Notes under the pieces: model-generated | Told to the model about the DNA's origin: nothing | Databases searched by the model: none | What the model saw: only the letters and a program-made list of their open reading frames with translations | Assembly: GCA_964035015.1 (NCBI GenBank) | Contig: CAXIUP010000176.1 | Location: 422,001-486,000 of the forward strand | Origin: Corallium rubrum | Lineage: Eukaryota; Cnidaria; Anthozoa; Scleralcyonacea; Coralliidae | Direction: 5' to 3' | Length of the DNA: 64,000 nucleotides | Position numbers and translations under genes: made by a program | In this document: in pieces, positions 52,820-64,000 of the stretch | Numbering within the stretch: the first letter of the stretch is position 1 | How the letters are laid out: the number at the start of each line of letters is the position of its first letter

Positions 52820-53827
52820 TCGCACAGTGTGCTTGGGCTAGCTATGGTGTATTACAAGTGATGGACAGTATAGTTTCAAGATAAACGTCCGCGTGTCTTC
52901 GTTGACGACTTTCACTGTTTGATGCAAAAACTAACAAACAAATCGAATAATGACGACAAGATAAAAGACTGAGTTCCCAGCCCTCCTCGCGAACGGCGCA
53001 GACGGACTCCAGAAGAGAGATAATCCCGCGCGGGATATTGATTATTAGGGACATTAAGATTGGCGTTTACGACAAACCGCAAACGTCAAGATGTCACGTG
53101 ACCTCGCGCTTGCCGTCAGGTTTGCCGTCCGCGGTTCACGTTTCAACGCCAAGACCTGCTTCTAGACGTAAGTCATTTACCGCAGAAATTTGTCGCTACA
53201 TAACCATTGCAAAACCACGTTTATAGCCTACAAAATGTTTCCTTCTTGTTTTAAGAACTATAATTTCTGATTTATGGAGCTCTATAGCAAATCGTCCAGA
53301 CGAATTTCAATGTCTGATACAAGTGGTAGGAGTGGGATAAAAACAAATACGGCTCCGTACTCAGCCCAAGAGAACAACTTGTCTTTTTCTGGCTTTCCTA
53401 ACGATAATGGTTTACATTTCTTTTGAAAATAGTCGACACAGAAGTTACTTATGCCTTACGTGGTATTTTCTTTCTAGGAAATGGCTCCCTTTCGATGGTC
53501 TAGCCTATCGTACGATATATTGCTTCGCTTTAAATGTATTTGAATCTTAATGGCCTAAAAACACATACTGCGAACGGCAAACGGCTGACCTCAAACTGCA
53601 GTTTGCGGTTTGCAGTAAACGCGAATCTCAAGGTCTCTATTGTTGTTTATATGAATCGTGAAAGTTGTACACATTTTGCATTGACCGAATCACCGTCTCG
53701 CCACGAGTTTTGCGTGCTGACATTTCGCTCGTAAGGTCATTTGCATCTTTATTATTAAATACTTACTTAATATGAATTATTTATTGCAATTTTTCCGCAA
53801 TTACATCACTACCCGGGTATCTCATAG

Positions 53828-53936
53828 CCTGCGAAGCAGGCTCTCTGGGGAGCGCGGGCGCGAAGTGGGCGGAGTTGAAAGGGTTAGGGTTCCTCCCACT
53901 CCGCGCCCGCGCCTCCCAGAGAGCCTGCTTCGCAGG
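53828..53936. repeat. GC-rich hairpin repeat
   Basis: CCTGCGAAGCAGGCTCTCTG at the left mirrors the right end, with arms running through GCGCGGGCGCG. It has the look of a dispersed palindromic repeat common in anthozoan genomes (recollection). Confidence 0.75.
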
Positions 53937-54005
53937 GTAGGTATCACAAAACTTCAGGTATAGCCAAGTTGTGACGTCACTGTACGTTAATTCAATATGA
54001 TCTAA

Positions 54006-54155
54006 AGCCGGTTTTCCACTAAGCGACTTTTTTCGCGCGAAGCGACTTTTTCTTTTGTCTCATGAGCTCTGAGCTGGAAGTAATCAGAAATATATTGAAT
54101 TCGAACAAAAGAAAGTCGCTTCGCGCGAAAAAAATCGCTTAGTGGAAAACCGGCT
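54006..54155. mobile_element. 150-bp MITE, PIF/Harbinger-like (TAA duplication)
   Basis: AGCCGGTTTTCCACTAAGCG at both ends in inverted orientation, flanked by TAA (54003-54005, 54156-54158). Almost entirely self-complementary (TTCGCGCGAAGCGAC). Ends resemble the 48058-48698 MITE. Confidence 0.8.
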
Positions 54156-54278
54156 TAACGCCGACCCTCCCAATGCGTCCGTGCTTCGTAATCTCACGCA
54201 TGCTTAGTTGCGACGGAATCTAAATTTTGACAAGAGACGATGGATTATCCCAGAGTTTTCGGTCGACGGCTATGGCCG

Positions 54279-54335
54279 CAATCTCGTACCCAGAGCCAAA
54301 TATGCCCGGCCGCGCGGGCTCTGGGGACGAGATTG
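54279..54335. repeat. Short palindromic repeat (CAATCTCGT...ACGAGATTG)
   Basis: Arms CAATCTCGTACCCAGAGCC and GGCTCTGGGGACGAGATTG around a GC-rich loop. Confidence 0.75.
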
Positions 54336-54399
54336 CTATGGCCGGTGACAGGGATTGGCTCGTTACCAGTCCTCTGCATCACACATCGATCAGCGCGCC

Positions 54400-55600
54400 C
54401 AGCTATCAATGTGCGCCCATCGGTCCAGATGTGTAATCGATTAATCATTGTCAACAATAACTCTGTCAGATCTAACTATATCATCGTTGAATCTTGCGCA
54501 TGTATGCAACCATTTCCGTCATGTCGGGAACATATTTAACAACATCGATCGCACTTCACTTGGCGCTACTTTTCATCTATTATTAATTTTTGGAAATAGG
54601 TTGCGTCTTACGCACGCTACGATTGGTCAGTAGCATATTTACATCAGACTATGCAAACACGATTGTGACGTAATGGCACATTTCTTAGTCTTTTTTTATT
54701 GAAAAAATATACGCCCTGTAAGTTATATATCCTGTTACAAAATATTCGAGTGAGTTTTTGAGAATTTGAATACGGCTCGGGTTCACATAAGTACTTTTGA
54801 ATTCTCTCAACTCACTCTAGAGAAAGGAGGGAGAAGAAAAAGAAGAGACGGCGCCTGTGCGGTTTGTCGTACATAAATTAACCAAAGCACATGTCCCAAC
54901 TCCGTTTCTCAGGCGCTGTGACAGCGTACCACGTGATTGTACCCATGGCCTGGCGAAAGAATTCGTTGTGAAAGTGGATGTGATCGCGCGATCCAGTCAT
55001 GGAAGATGCACTGTATGGATACCAGTCAAATATTTCAAAGCCAGCTTTGCACATTTCAGACAAGGAACAAGCATCGAACAGTTGAAGACGCTGTTCAGAA
55101 ATACAACGAAAAAACATTTAGTCCAGGGTTAAATAAGGTTTCGTAGGGTCGGAGTAGGTAACGGAATATATAAACATATATATTTATAACAAAATAACAC
55201 TATGAAAACGTAAGCGGTGGTTGGTTAAAAGCCGTGTTCTATAACTCTATGGGAAACATGGATAGATTACGCCATCCAATACGTCATCATTCTAATTGAG
55301 AGTATCCTGGGTATAGTACCCATTGACGAGTTTGTTCAACGGGTGCTTGAAATATATATAAATATCTCAACAACGAAGGAAGGAAACTAAAAACTCTACT
55401 GAAAAAATGTTACCTTTTTAAGTTTTAAGTGTAATGTTCCATTTTAAATTTTCCACGAGGCCGAGTCTTTTTTACTGAATATACACCTGCAATTCAGTCT
55501 GAAAACTCGCACGATAGCTTGTCGACCCCCCAGCCGCTGAGCTTCCCAGATCTGAGAAGTATATTTCTGAGTGGTTTAATACTCATATATGATTCGTAGT
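54400..55600. other. No supported gene
   Basis: A 91-codon frame at 54857-55132 has no recognisable motif or splice context. The rest is AT-rich without repeats I can name. Confidence 0.4.
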
Positions 55601-55605
55601 TTTTT

Positions 55606-55685
55606 TGATTTGATTTGATTTGATTTGATTTGATTTGATTTGATTTGATTTGATTTGATTTGATTTGATTTGATTTGATTTGATT
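55606..55685. repeat. (GATTT)n pentanucleotide repeat, ~16 units
   Basis: Perfect TTTGA/GATTT units. Confidence 0.95.
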
Positions 55686-55936
55686 AATGTCGAAAGTTGT
55701 CCGACGTTTTGAATGTCCGAATTTTTTCGCGCACTCCGTGCGGAAAGGTCTATTGTAGTTGAAATAAGACAGGGCTTGTGATTTGGCTGCCTCGTCCCCA
55801 GTCGCTTTTCAAGAATTTGAAAGAGACATTGAGTAACTTTGAGAGGGGGCCCATCAGTGGGGTCCATGCTGAGGGAGCGCGAGGGAAGGCGGGAAGGGGA
55901 AAAGGGGAGAAGCGACTGGCAAATCTTGCGGCCAAG

Positions 55937-56125
55937 ATGGCGTGTTCTTTAATGGCGGATCGAACAGAAGTTTGCGAGAATATTTACAGGCCCTTCCACG
56001 ATGTGTTCCAAGCGCACAAAACCATCTGTCCAGAGGTTCAATGCGTCGAAAAGTTACTATTCTTTGAAGAGAGCGAATTGGTCAACATTTTCGAATATTT
56101 ATTCATAAGAAGGAGGCCACTGTAA
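55937..56125 (+). CDS. Possible first coding exon or gene relic
   Basis: ATG at 55937 in strong AAGATGGCG context, reading MACSLMADRTEVCENIYRPF and then FFEESELVNIFEYLF before a stop. Codon-like composition continues in another frame to ~56218, where AAAGGTTAGC could be a donor. Not recognised. Could be a damaged host exon or chance. Confidence 0.25.
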   Translation: MACSLMADRTEVCENIYRPFHDVFQAHKTICPEVQCVEKLLFFEESELVNIFEYLFIRRRPL

Positions 56126-56268
56126 AAGATTTGGCAAAATCTGCTTCAGTTAAGCATGCGGCATCATGGCCAAGAAACGTTGAGATACATATCTTCTCTC
56201 TCCAAATGGAAATCAAAGGTTAGCGCATAAATATTTCATATATTTCATGCTTGAATGATCTCTTTTTG

Positions 56269-56273
<5 letters not shown>

Positions 56274-56333
<60 letters not shown>
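56274..56333. repeat. (TA)n microsatellite
   Basis: About 28 TA units with one interruption. Confidence 0.93.
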
Positions 56334-56538
56334 TTGTAATTCCGATAAGGCCTCAGACGGTTCTTGGTTCGAGGTTGGTTTGTTTCGAAGAAGGCGTAAG
56401 ATGATGTTTTCCTCCGATAGGACCTTCTAACGGCGTGCTTGTTCTTGTTTGATTATCTGAAGATAACAATACATCTCTTCTCTCGCGTGGCATTCCCATC
56501 AACCAATGCGCGCGCTCTACGCCAGTATCGAGCCATGT

Positions 56539-58150
56539 ACAGAATAAGGATCAACCAGAAGTCCAACTCACTGTCGGCACCTTTGATGTAAGCTTCCTCG
56601 GGAAATGTCGGCCTCGCGATCCTGGCGCCATTTTGAAAGTAAGTGCCCCCGGGAAATTAGCCCTCCCGTCCTTGCGACCCTCGGGCTCCTGTATTCAATT
56701 ACTCTTGGCCTTCGTGGAACCTTTTAATTAACTTTATATTGTTATCTACCTATATAAATAATATTTACTTAAGTAAACAAGTAATTTACTTTAGAAAATG
56801 ATTCTTTGACCACGAGGTTATTAAAATTTCAGTGAACGGATACTACGGGTAAAAGTCCGTGGCAAAAATGTCCTGCACTCGCAAAGCTGGGTTTTACATT
56901 TCTCGATTTTGCCGACACATTTGTTTATAGAAAAAGATTGCTAACAATTTCGGAATTACGCATTGTTGAAATACATCGGGTACGTATGTTGTTAGAAATT
57001 TTATAAGCTTTCATTTGGTATATAATTCAAATTTTAGTGTTACCTGTAACTTTTTAAAATGTTCAAAATGTTTTATTTTATTTTATTTTATTTTGTTTTA
57101 TTTAACTTTACCTTGACTAAATAAATACAAGGATAGGAACACCGCAACAGCTGAGGCCGATTACTGCGGGTCCTGATTGTCTACTATTTACATTAAATAA
57201 TATGTGATATAAATATAATTATATGATATAAACATAAAATAAAAAATAAAATAACATAAAATAAGAATTATATAATGGAAACGCATGGACTCCTCACAAG
57301 TGTTATATAATTTTGGATTTTGTTTTTAAATACTAAACGTACAACCCTGAACTGCATATTTGAAACAGAGGATACTGTCAAGTGCTATTCATGTCAGATC
57401 TTTTAATTTTCTTGCTGGGATTATTTTAAAATATGAAAAAACATCATTATTTTTGTCTGGACCGTCTGAAATTTATGTATTTCTTAGTTTGTTTTGCCTT
57501 TTGCTGTTTACTTTTGGTGTTTGCAGTTCAGAAAGACTTCTGGTATGAACCTCAGATATTTCTTAAACCGAAACTAATTCAAATATGAAAGGAGTGGAAA
57601 AGTTTGCAGATTTCTAGTTGAAGTAGAAAAACGTTTTTGGTGCAAATTAATAGTCATACGGATTCATACCTTTTGAACATATGAAAAGATAATAAAACTT
57701 ATATGGTCAATGGTGAGAACATTTTGAACATTTTAAAAAGTTACAGGTAACACTAAAGTTTGAACTATACACCGAATGAAAGCTTATAAAATTTCTAACA
57801 ACATACGTACTCGATGTATTTCAACAATGCATAGTTCCGAAATTTTTAGCCATCTTTCTCTGTAAACAAGTGTGTCGGCATCATCGAGAAACGTAAAATT
57901 CAGCTTCGTGAGTACAGGACTTTTTTGCCACGGACTTTTACCCGTAGTATCCGCGTACTGAAGTTTTAATAACATCGTGGTCAAAGAATTTCATGTCCAA
58001 CGAAACGTTTTCTAAAGTAAATTACTTTAAGGACGAGAGGGATAATTTCCCGGGGGCACTTACTTTCAAAATGGCCGACTGGCGCATGGGCATAAAAATA
58101 ATGGGACACTTTTTTCCGCGAGTTGGACTTCTGGTTGATCCTTATTCTGT
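56539..58150. mobile_element. 1.6-kb element with long diverged inverted repeats
   Basis: Ends ACAGAATAAGGATCAACCAG / CTGGTTGATCCTTATTCTGT. Arms of roughly 450-530 bp (to ~57070 and from ~57715) share blocks such as AAGTAAATTACTTTA, CACGGACTTTTACCCGTAGT and AAAGTTACAGGTAACACTA, with an estimated one difference in six or seven bases. The centre is AT-rich with (TTTTA)n and no transposase. Foldback/Tlr-like or a long-TIR MITE. Confidence 0.75.
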
Positions 58151-59374
58151 GATCGAGCTCCGCTCAACATGAGAAATTTAACTTCCTAAAAATTATAAGA
58201 GTCTGTGGAGGAGGCAGGTGATTTGGACAATCAAAATCTACTTCTCGGATCTGAAAAGCTCAGCTGGGGGTCGACAGGCCATCGTCACAGACTGAATTAC
58301 ATACAGGTGTATTTTGTAGATCTTAACTTTAGCTGGCCCAGTGCAGAAGATGTAAGCCTGAAATTGGATTGGCTAGCTAGCGGAGATCGCCCCCCCCCCT
58401 GACTACGCCACTGCTTCAAATTCTTAACTTTATATTTATATATATTTATTTAGGTCAGATATTATTACGCGTTCTCTCAAGCGTTTATTCTCAGCTTTAA
58501 GCTTTTGGATATTTAACAGTTATACCATGAGCTCGAGTCGTATATGAGCTCATAGCCAACGAGGCGCTTCGCCGAGTTGGCTATTAGTTCGTATACAACG
58601 AGAGCGAATGGTATGACTGTTTTATTATATAGCCAAGCACTGTACAAGAGACAATGTTTGAAACAACAAACTTCCGGCATAGGAAACAACAAACTTCCGG
58701 CATGCGTAATGATGCATTCACATAGTTTCTCGCTGAGCTGTTCGGTAAACAGCATCGAAATGTTGTATAAATGTTGCTCGAGAGGCAAAAAATGTGTTAA
58801 ACAGATCAGCAATAAAGATTAAGAGGCACCTTTATGAAGTCAAAAGGTGGGTCAGTTGTTTATATTAGCGTTGCTGTCGTAAAAAAGGTTTTGACTTCAT
58901 GCAAGAATGAAACTGAAACACCTTCGGCAGTGAAACTAAATTACTTAGTTGGTTATTTTTGAAAAAGAGCATGCTTTTTTATTACTATAAATGCTTATCC
59001 AAATAAAGAAAGTCTCTTTACTGGTAATCTCCTACGAAATGTGTGTTGTAAGCTTGATTTTAACCGTGAGTTTCTTTGTTTGGCAACAAATTAATATCAA
59101 CCCGTTAATTTAGTCGGGTTTTTGAAGTAAAAACACGTAATTTTAGGTGAATTTTACCATTTAACATGCTAAATTGTGTATTTGTTAATGTATTTTTACA
59201 CAATGTTGTTTTTTTATACATTGGTTTGAGGGTATTTATGTTTTTCTGTATAAAAGTCCGTCAATTTCAACTCTTCTCGGCAGTTTAAAAAAACATGCCG
59301 CCATCTTGTTTTTCCTGTACTAAGGTAGTAGGGAACCAATCAGATTACGCAAAAGCTCATATCCGATAGCATGC

Positions 59375-59385
<11 letters not shown>
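58151..59385. other. Gene-free stretch with a small hairpin
   Basis: AGCCAACGAGGCGCTTCGCCG followed by AGTTGGCT (58553-58582) forms a hairpin; GGCATAGGAAACAACAAACTTCC is partly repeated at 58664-58700. No gene recognised. Confidence 0.45.

Positions 59386-59431
<46 letters not shown>
59386..59431. repeat. (TA)n microsatellite
   Basis: About 22 TA units next to the hairpin repeat. Confidence 0.93.
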
Positions 59432-59436
<5 letters not shown>

Positions 59437-59437
59437 C

Positions 59438-59578
59438 ACTTAATGTCTGCTCCCGAGGGAAACAGTTAGTTTTGTTTTCCCGAGAGTCTTGATATTTCCC
59501 GAGACAAAGTCGAAGGGAAACATCGAGACTCGAGGGAAAAGAAAACTAACTGTTTCTCGAGGGATCAGACATTAAGTG
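59438..59578. repeat. Palindromic repeat (CACTTAATGTCTG...CAGACATTAAGTG)
   Basis: Arms of about 60 bp: CGAGGGAAACAGTTAGTTTT mirrors AAAACTAACTGTTTCTCGAG. Family looks like an abundant anthozoan palindrome (recollection). Confidence 0.8.
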
Positions 59579-60006
59579 TTTTGTTATATAGCTTGAGTTT
59601 CGCTGAATAATTTCGACGTTTATCAAGGGAAAGTACACGAAAGACAAACGCTAAGACTTACCAAAACATTTCGCCTGGCTCAGTAATTTCACTTCAACCA
59701 AACAAATAGGAGTCTCAGAACAAAAGAACAGCAATACCTTTCTCCAGTTAATCTTCGCACATGCTTTGAAGGCCTATAAATATTCTTTTTTTCGTACCAA
59801 ACAAGCTTTTGTTAATACCGTGAAGAGTTCAAAGTTCTAGCGGGCAACAATTGAAAACTTATTGACCGAGTAGGCAATAAGTTCTCAATTATTGCCCGCT
59901 CGGTAGACATTGAAATTTAGCTAAGGTCATGTGACCACAAACCAACCAATGACAGTCATCGTTGTATCCAGTGAAACTCTAGCTATATAACAAATATATA
60001 TATATA

Positions 60007-62224
60007 TAGCATGTTCTAAGCATTTAGGGTGAAGGAAAATTCGAGTGTAGTATATATACATTTTAAGACCAAACCAGGAGCAGTTGCGAAAAATGCAACT
60101 ACACAGGCCCTCTGGCAGGAATTGAACCCACGACCTTGCGATTCTAGTGCAATGCTCTGACCACTGAGCCACGGAGGCCGTTGCCGAGAGCTTGATCGCG
60201 AGTTCTGTATATATATAATAAGGTGGTAATGCCAGGAGAGAATTGGGTATATTATAAGTAATATTGGGCATTTCACTCGATTACATAGCATGTTCTAAGC
60301 ATTTAGGGTGAAGGAAAATTCGAGTGTAGTATATATACATTTTAAGACCAAACCAGGAGCAGTTGCGAAAAATGCAACTACACAGGCCCTCTGGCAGGAA
60401 TTGAACCCACGACCTTGCGATTCTAGTGCAATGCTCTGACCACTGAGCCACGGAGGCCGTTGCCGAGAGCTTGATCGCGAGTTCTGTATATATATAATAA
60501 GGTGGTAATGCCAGGAGAGAATTGGGTATATTATAAGTAATATTGGGCATTTCACTCGATTACATAGCATGTTCTAAGCATTTAGGGTGAAGGAAAATTC
60601 GAGTGTAGTATATATACATTTTAAGACCAAACCAGGAGCAGTTGCGAAAAATGCAACTACACAGGCCCTCTGGCAGGAATTGAACCCACGACCTTGCGAT
60701 TCTAGTGCAATGCTCTGACCACTGAGCCACGGAGGCCGTTGCCGAGAGCTTGATCGCGAGTTCTGTATATATATAATAAGGTGGTAATGCCAGGAGAGAA
60801 TTGGGTATATTATAAGTAATATTGGGCATTTCACTCGATTACATAGCATGTTCTAAGCATTTAGGGTGAAGGAAAATTCGAGTGTAGTATATATACATTT
60901 TAAGACCAAACCAGGAGCAGTTGCGAAAAATGCAACTACACAGGCCCTCTGGCAGGAATTGAACCCACGACCTTGCGATTCTAGTGCAATGCTCTGACCA
61001 CTGAGCCACGGAGGCCGTTGCCGAGAGCTTGATCGCGAGTTCTGTATATATATAATAAGGTGGTAATGCCAGGAGAGAATTGGGTATATTATAAGTAATA
61101 TTGGGCATTTCACTCGATTACATAGCATGTTCTAAGCATTTAGGGTGAAGGAAAATTCGAGTGTAGTATATATACATTTTAAGACCAAACCAGGAGCAGT
61201 TGCGAAAAATGCAACTACACAGGCCCTCTGGCAGGAATTGAACCCACGACCTTGCGATTCTAGTGCAATGCTCTGACCACTGAGCCACGGAGGCCGTTGC
61301 CGAGAGCTTGATCGCGAGTTCTGTATATATATAATAAGGTGGTAATGCCAGGAGAGAATTGGGTATATTATAAGTAATATTGGGCATTTCACTCGATTAC
61401 ATAGCATGTTCTAAGCATTTAGGGTGAAGGAAAATTCGAGTGTAGTATATATACATTTTAAGACCAAACCAGGAGCAGTTGCGAAAAATGCAACTACACA
61501 GGCCCTCTGGCAGGAATTGAACCCACGACCTTGCGATTCTAGTGCAATGCTCTGACCACTGAGCCACGGAGGCCGTTGCCGAGAGCTTGATCGCGAGTTC
61601 TGTATATATATAATAAGGTGGTAATGCCAGGAGAGAATTGGGTATATTATAAGTAATATTGGGCATTTCACTCGATTACATAGCATGTTCTAAGCATTTA
61701 GGGTGAAGGAAAATTCGAGTGTAGTATATATACATTTTAAGACCAAACCAGGAGCAGTTGCGAAAAATGCAACTACACAGGCCCTCTGGCAGGAATTGAA
61801 CCCACGACCTTGCGATTCTAGTGCAATGCTCTGACCACTGAGCCACGGAGGCCGTTGCCGAGAGCTTGATCGCGAGTTCTGTATATATATAATAAGGTGG
61901 TAATGCCAGGAGAGAATTGGGTATATTATAAGTAATATTGGGCATTTCACTCGATTACATAGCATGTTCTAAGCATTTAGGGTGAAGGAAAATTCGAGTG
62001 TAGTATATATACATTTTAAGACCAAACCAGGAGCAGTTGCGAAAAATGCAACTACACAGGCCCTCTGGCAGGAATTGAACCCACGACCTTGCGATTCTAG
62101 TGCAATGCTCTGACCACTGAGCCACGGAGGCCGTTGCCGAGAGCTTGATCGCGAGTTCTGTATATATATAATAAGGTGGTAATGCCAGGAGAGAATTGGG
62201 TATATTATAAGTAATATTGGGCAT
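60007..62224. repeat. 279-bp satellite, eight head-to-tail units
   Basis: Unit starts at 60007, 60286, 60565, 60844, 61123, 61402, 61681 and 61960; the last lacks about 15 bp. Units appear identical, so the expansion is recent or homogenised. Each contains one minus-strand tRNA-like sequence and one TATATATATAATAAGG stretch. Confidence 0.95.
60101..60180 (-). repeat. tRNA-like (SINE-type) sequence, first of eight
   Basis: Reads GGCCTCCGTGGCTCAGTGG (A box inside), a D-arm GCTC/GAGC, an anticodon-like arm TTGCA-CTAGAAT-CGCAA with one mismatch (AGA), and B box GGTCGTGGGTTCAATTCC. Acceptor pairing is incomplete (about five of seven), so this is a tRNA-derived repeat, not a functional tRNA. Repeats every 279 bp to ~62133. 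Confidence 0.7.
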
Positions 62225-62552
62225 AACTTATTAATAATTCCTGAGATAATTTTTTAATTATTATTATGAACTCGTTTTCATGTGGGAAATTCAAAATAAT
62301 TTTTACTTTAAAATGAGGTCATAAGGGCTAATTTATATGCACATAAAAGAATTCTAATTCGGCGGCCATTTTGGAATAAGGTCTATTAAAGTGCCTATAT
62401 GTAACGAAAATTTAGTTTGTTTTATTAAAAATAAAACAATTAAAATGACAAAGTAACATCTTTTGGTTTCCTTGCTTTGTTTTTGAGATATTTTAGTTTG
62501 TTTGATACGCAAGTTTAACTTATATAAGAGAACTTTACGTCACACTTTGCAT
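62225..62552. other. No gene recognised
   Basis: AT-rich sequence between satellite and hAT relic. Confidence 0.4.
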
Positions 62553-63273
62553 TAGTGCTGTGCAAACTCCAGTTTTTTCAGGCTGCTTTAAAGCTCAAAT
62601 ATCCGCTGGGGATAAAGTCCAACCGGATATTATTCGGCTCAACTTTGTCACAAGGGTCTTTTCCCGGTGAAAGCCGCGAAACTGTCAAGCGACTCAAGCA
62701 AACGCAATGCGACAACTAGCAATGTAGGGAATGATGAAAACTTTATAGAAACGAATAAAGTTACACTACTACAAATAATAAAATACAAAGTATAAATTGC
62801 CAAGGGTTTTTAAAACTTAATGAACGCTAAGCGACCAATGTTGCCTGGAAGGAGTGCGCAACGCTTCTTTGAGACGATGTTCCCCGTCAACGAAAAAACT
62901 CGTTCAGAAGTAACAGAGGACGGTGGACAAGAAAGATATGAGAGAGAGCTAGACGCGTCAAAGCAGGTCATTCGTTTTTGTGGCGATACCAATAATCCAA
63001 TAAATCCTGAGCATTAACTTTGCCGTCTTGGGATCTGAGATGCCTGGTTGCCGTTCAACAGCTCCACTTGCGCTCCCCATGCGCTCACTCACAATATCTG
63101 TCAGTGTTATCATCAGTGACCCTTTATGTGGTTTATGAGCTGAATTTCTTGTCATTCTGAATTTCCAACCGGAGCTGGGAGAACTCCGGCTCCGGCTGAC
63201 CAAAAAACGCCAGAGCTCCGGCAGAGCTCCGGCAGAGCTCCGGCAGAGCTCCGGCCTTCGGCGCACAGCACTA
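62553..63273 (-). mobile_element. 721-bp hAT transposon relic
   Basis: Ends TAGTGCTGTGC / GCACAGCACTA with 8-bp duplications CTTTGCAT (62545-62552 and 63274-63281), the hAT hallmark. On the minus strand 62810-62992 encodes SVTSERVFSLTGNIVSKKR and then LLPGNIGRLAFIK, the hAT dimerisation domain at the transposase C-terminus. The rest of the transposase is deleted. Near the 5' end GAGCTCCGGCA is repeated about four times (63200-63255). Confidence 0.9.
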
Positions 63274-63281
63274 CTTTGCAT

Positions 63282-64000
63282 AATGACTTATTGCAAAATA
63301 TTATATATCTTACTCTTCGTTACAGTCAAGCAAAAACACTTAAAATTTACACATTCTTGCAATTGTAGGAAAAACTCCCACGTGGTTCCTATTCGCCAAG
63401 TGCTATCGTTCGATAATAACAAAGATATACAACATTTACGATAAATCATATGATGCAAAATGTAACGTAAAGTTATCTTATAAGTCAAATTTGCATAAAT
63501 ATCACAAAAACGAAGGAAGGAAACGAAAATCTGTAAAAGACTCTATATATATTGTCATTTTATAAGACTTCTTTCAAATAAGGCAAACATCATTTTTGTT
63601 TCATAGGCACTTCAAAGCTTGTAAACCTCGTCTTCTAACCTGTCAATTTTTTTACGAAAAGATTGTCAATCTTTTTTTGATCTTATCATAAAGTACTTTA
63701 AAATGAGGATAAATGGCGTTTGTCAATATCACATCTCGTTCAAGAGATATTCACGTTTTGGAAATATGCAAATTATATGGCTGATGACGTCATTTACTCC
63801 AAACGAGCGAAATGAAAATCGTAAAATAAGGAATATCTCTAGAAATAAACAATAGAACGTGCTTAAACTTTGTATGCTTATAGTATCCAATAAAATACAC
63901 TTCTTTGTGGAACCTTTGTGATTGCCATGGTAAGCGCATGCTCTCAGGTTACTCTAAACCTTAAAAAGGGAATTATCATTTTTGCCTCATTGTTTAAAAA
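63282..64000. other. Gene-free end of window
   Basis: AT-rich, no open frame with recognisable motif and no repeat I can define. Confidence 0.45.

Noticed and set aside
54857..55132. 91-codon plus frame
   Set aside because: No recognisable domain; similar lengths arise by chance here.
60101..60180. Functional tRNA-Ser
   Set aside because: Acceptor and anticodon stems have mismatches; better explained as a SINE-type repeat.
60007..62224. Array of real protein genes (89/91-residue repeated frames)
   Set aside because: Identical frames arise from the 279-bp satellite and read through a tRNA-like sequence antisense; no protein motif.
62958..63281. 107-codon minus frame across the hAT end
   Set aside because: Runs through TIR and GAGCTCCGG repeats and is not in the transposase frame.

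Overview
This is eukaryotic, intron-bearing, repeat-dense DNA. I infer a metazoan, most likely an anthozoan cnidarian (coral or anemone). The palindromic repeats near 53.8, 54.3 and 59.5 kb and the tRNA-like repeat at 60-62 kb look like families I associate with that group; this is recollection, not a search. I see no intact ordinary host gene. Nearly everything is a mobile element, many nested in one another, separated by simple repeats.

Layout. 1-9035: two tandem copies of one Ty1/copia retrotransposon, identical as far as I compared them, each carrying the same TA-flanked MITE in gag and the same stop codon in pol. 9036-11052: remains of a spliced DDE-integrase gene whose first exon was broken by the copia insertion. 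11938-17870 (minus): a ten-exon G2E3-like gene with CUE and HECT domains, damaged by a stop and a frameshift. One of its introns holds a fragment of a non-LTR retrotransposon lodged in a (TTA)n microsatellite. 17.9-20.2 kb: inverted repeats related to the integrase-gene region, and a 42-bp tandem repeat. 20814-45912: a BEL/Pao LTR retrotransposon with 5-bp target duplication GAGCG, inserted into a tRNA-Ala-like sequence. A 2.3-kb repeat and a 17,291-bp Polinton/Maverick (23372-40662, 6-bp duplication GTCAAA, ~512-bp terminal inverted repeats) have both inserted into it. 45.9-64 kb: a gene-poor mosaic of MITEs, foldback elements, minisatellites, a 721-bp hAT relic and eight 279-bp satellite units, each carrying a tRNA-like sequence.

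The Polinton is the most interesting part. It has the core set: protein-primed type B DNA polymerase, retroviral-type integrase with chromodomain, packaging ATPase, double jelly-roll major capsid candidate and minor capsid candidate. It also carries unusual cargo: a deoxynucleoside kinase, a small EDxHD/Vsr-like nuclease, a SLATT-like two-helix membrane protein, a zinc-ribbon protein, a lectin-like fibre candidate and several small membrane proteins. Two of its proteins end in nearly the same membrane tail. Most of its genes have a TATA-like stretch touching the start codon, which suggests element-specific (late virus-like) transcription. I found no adenain-type protease. PolB, the integrase 5' end and the minor capsid gene have small lesions, so the copy is either recently decayed or affected by sequencing indels.

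Inferred order of events: tRNA-like locus, then BEL insertion, then Polinton and the 2.3-kb repeat into BEL. Separately, the integrase/HECT region was invaded by copia (itself already carrying a MITE) and by the non-LTR fragment. Splice sites, exon phases, LTR ends and duplications were read by eye; family names come from motif recognition only.
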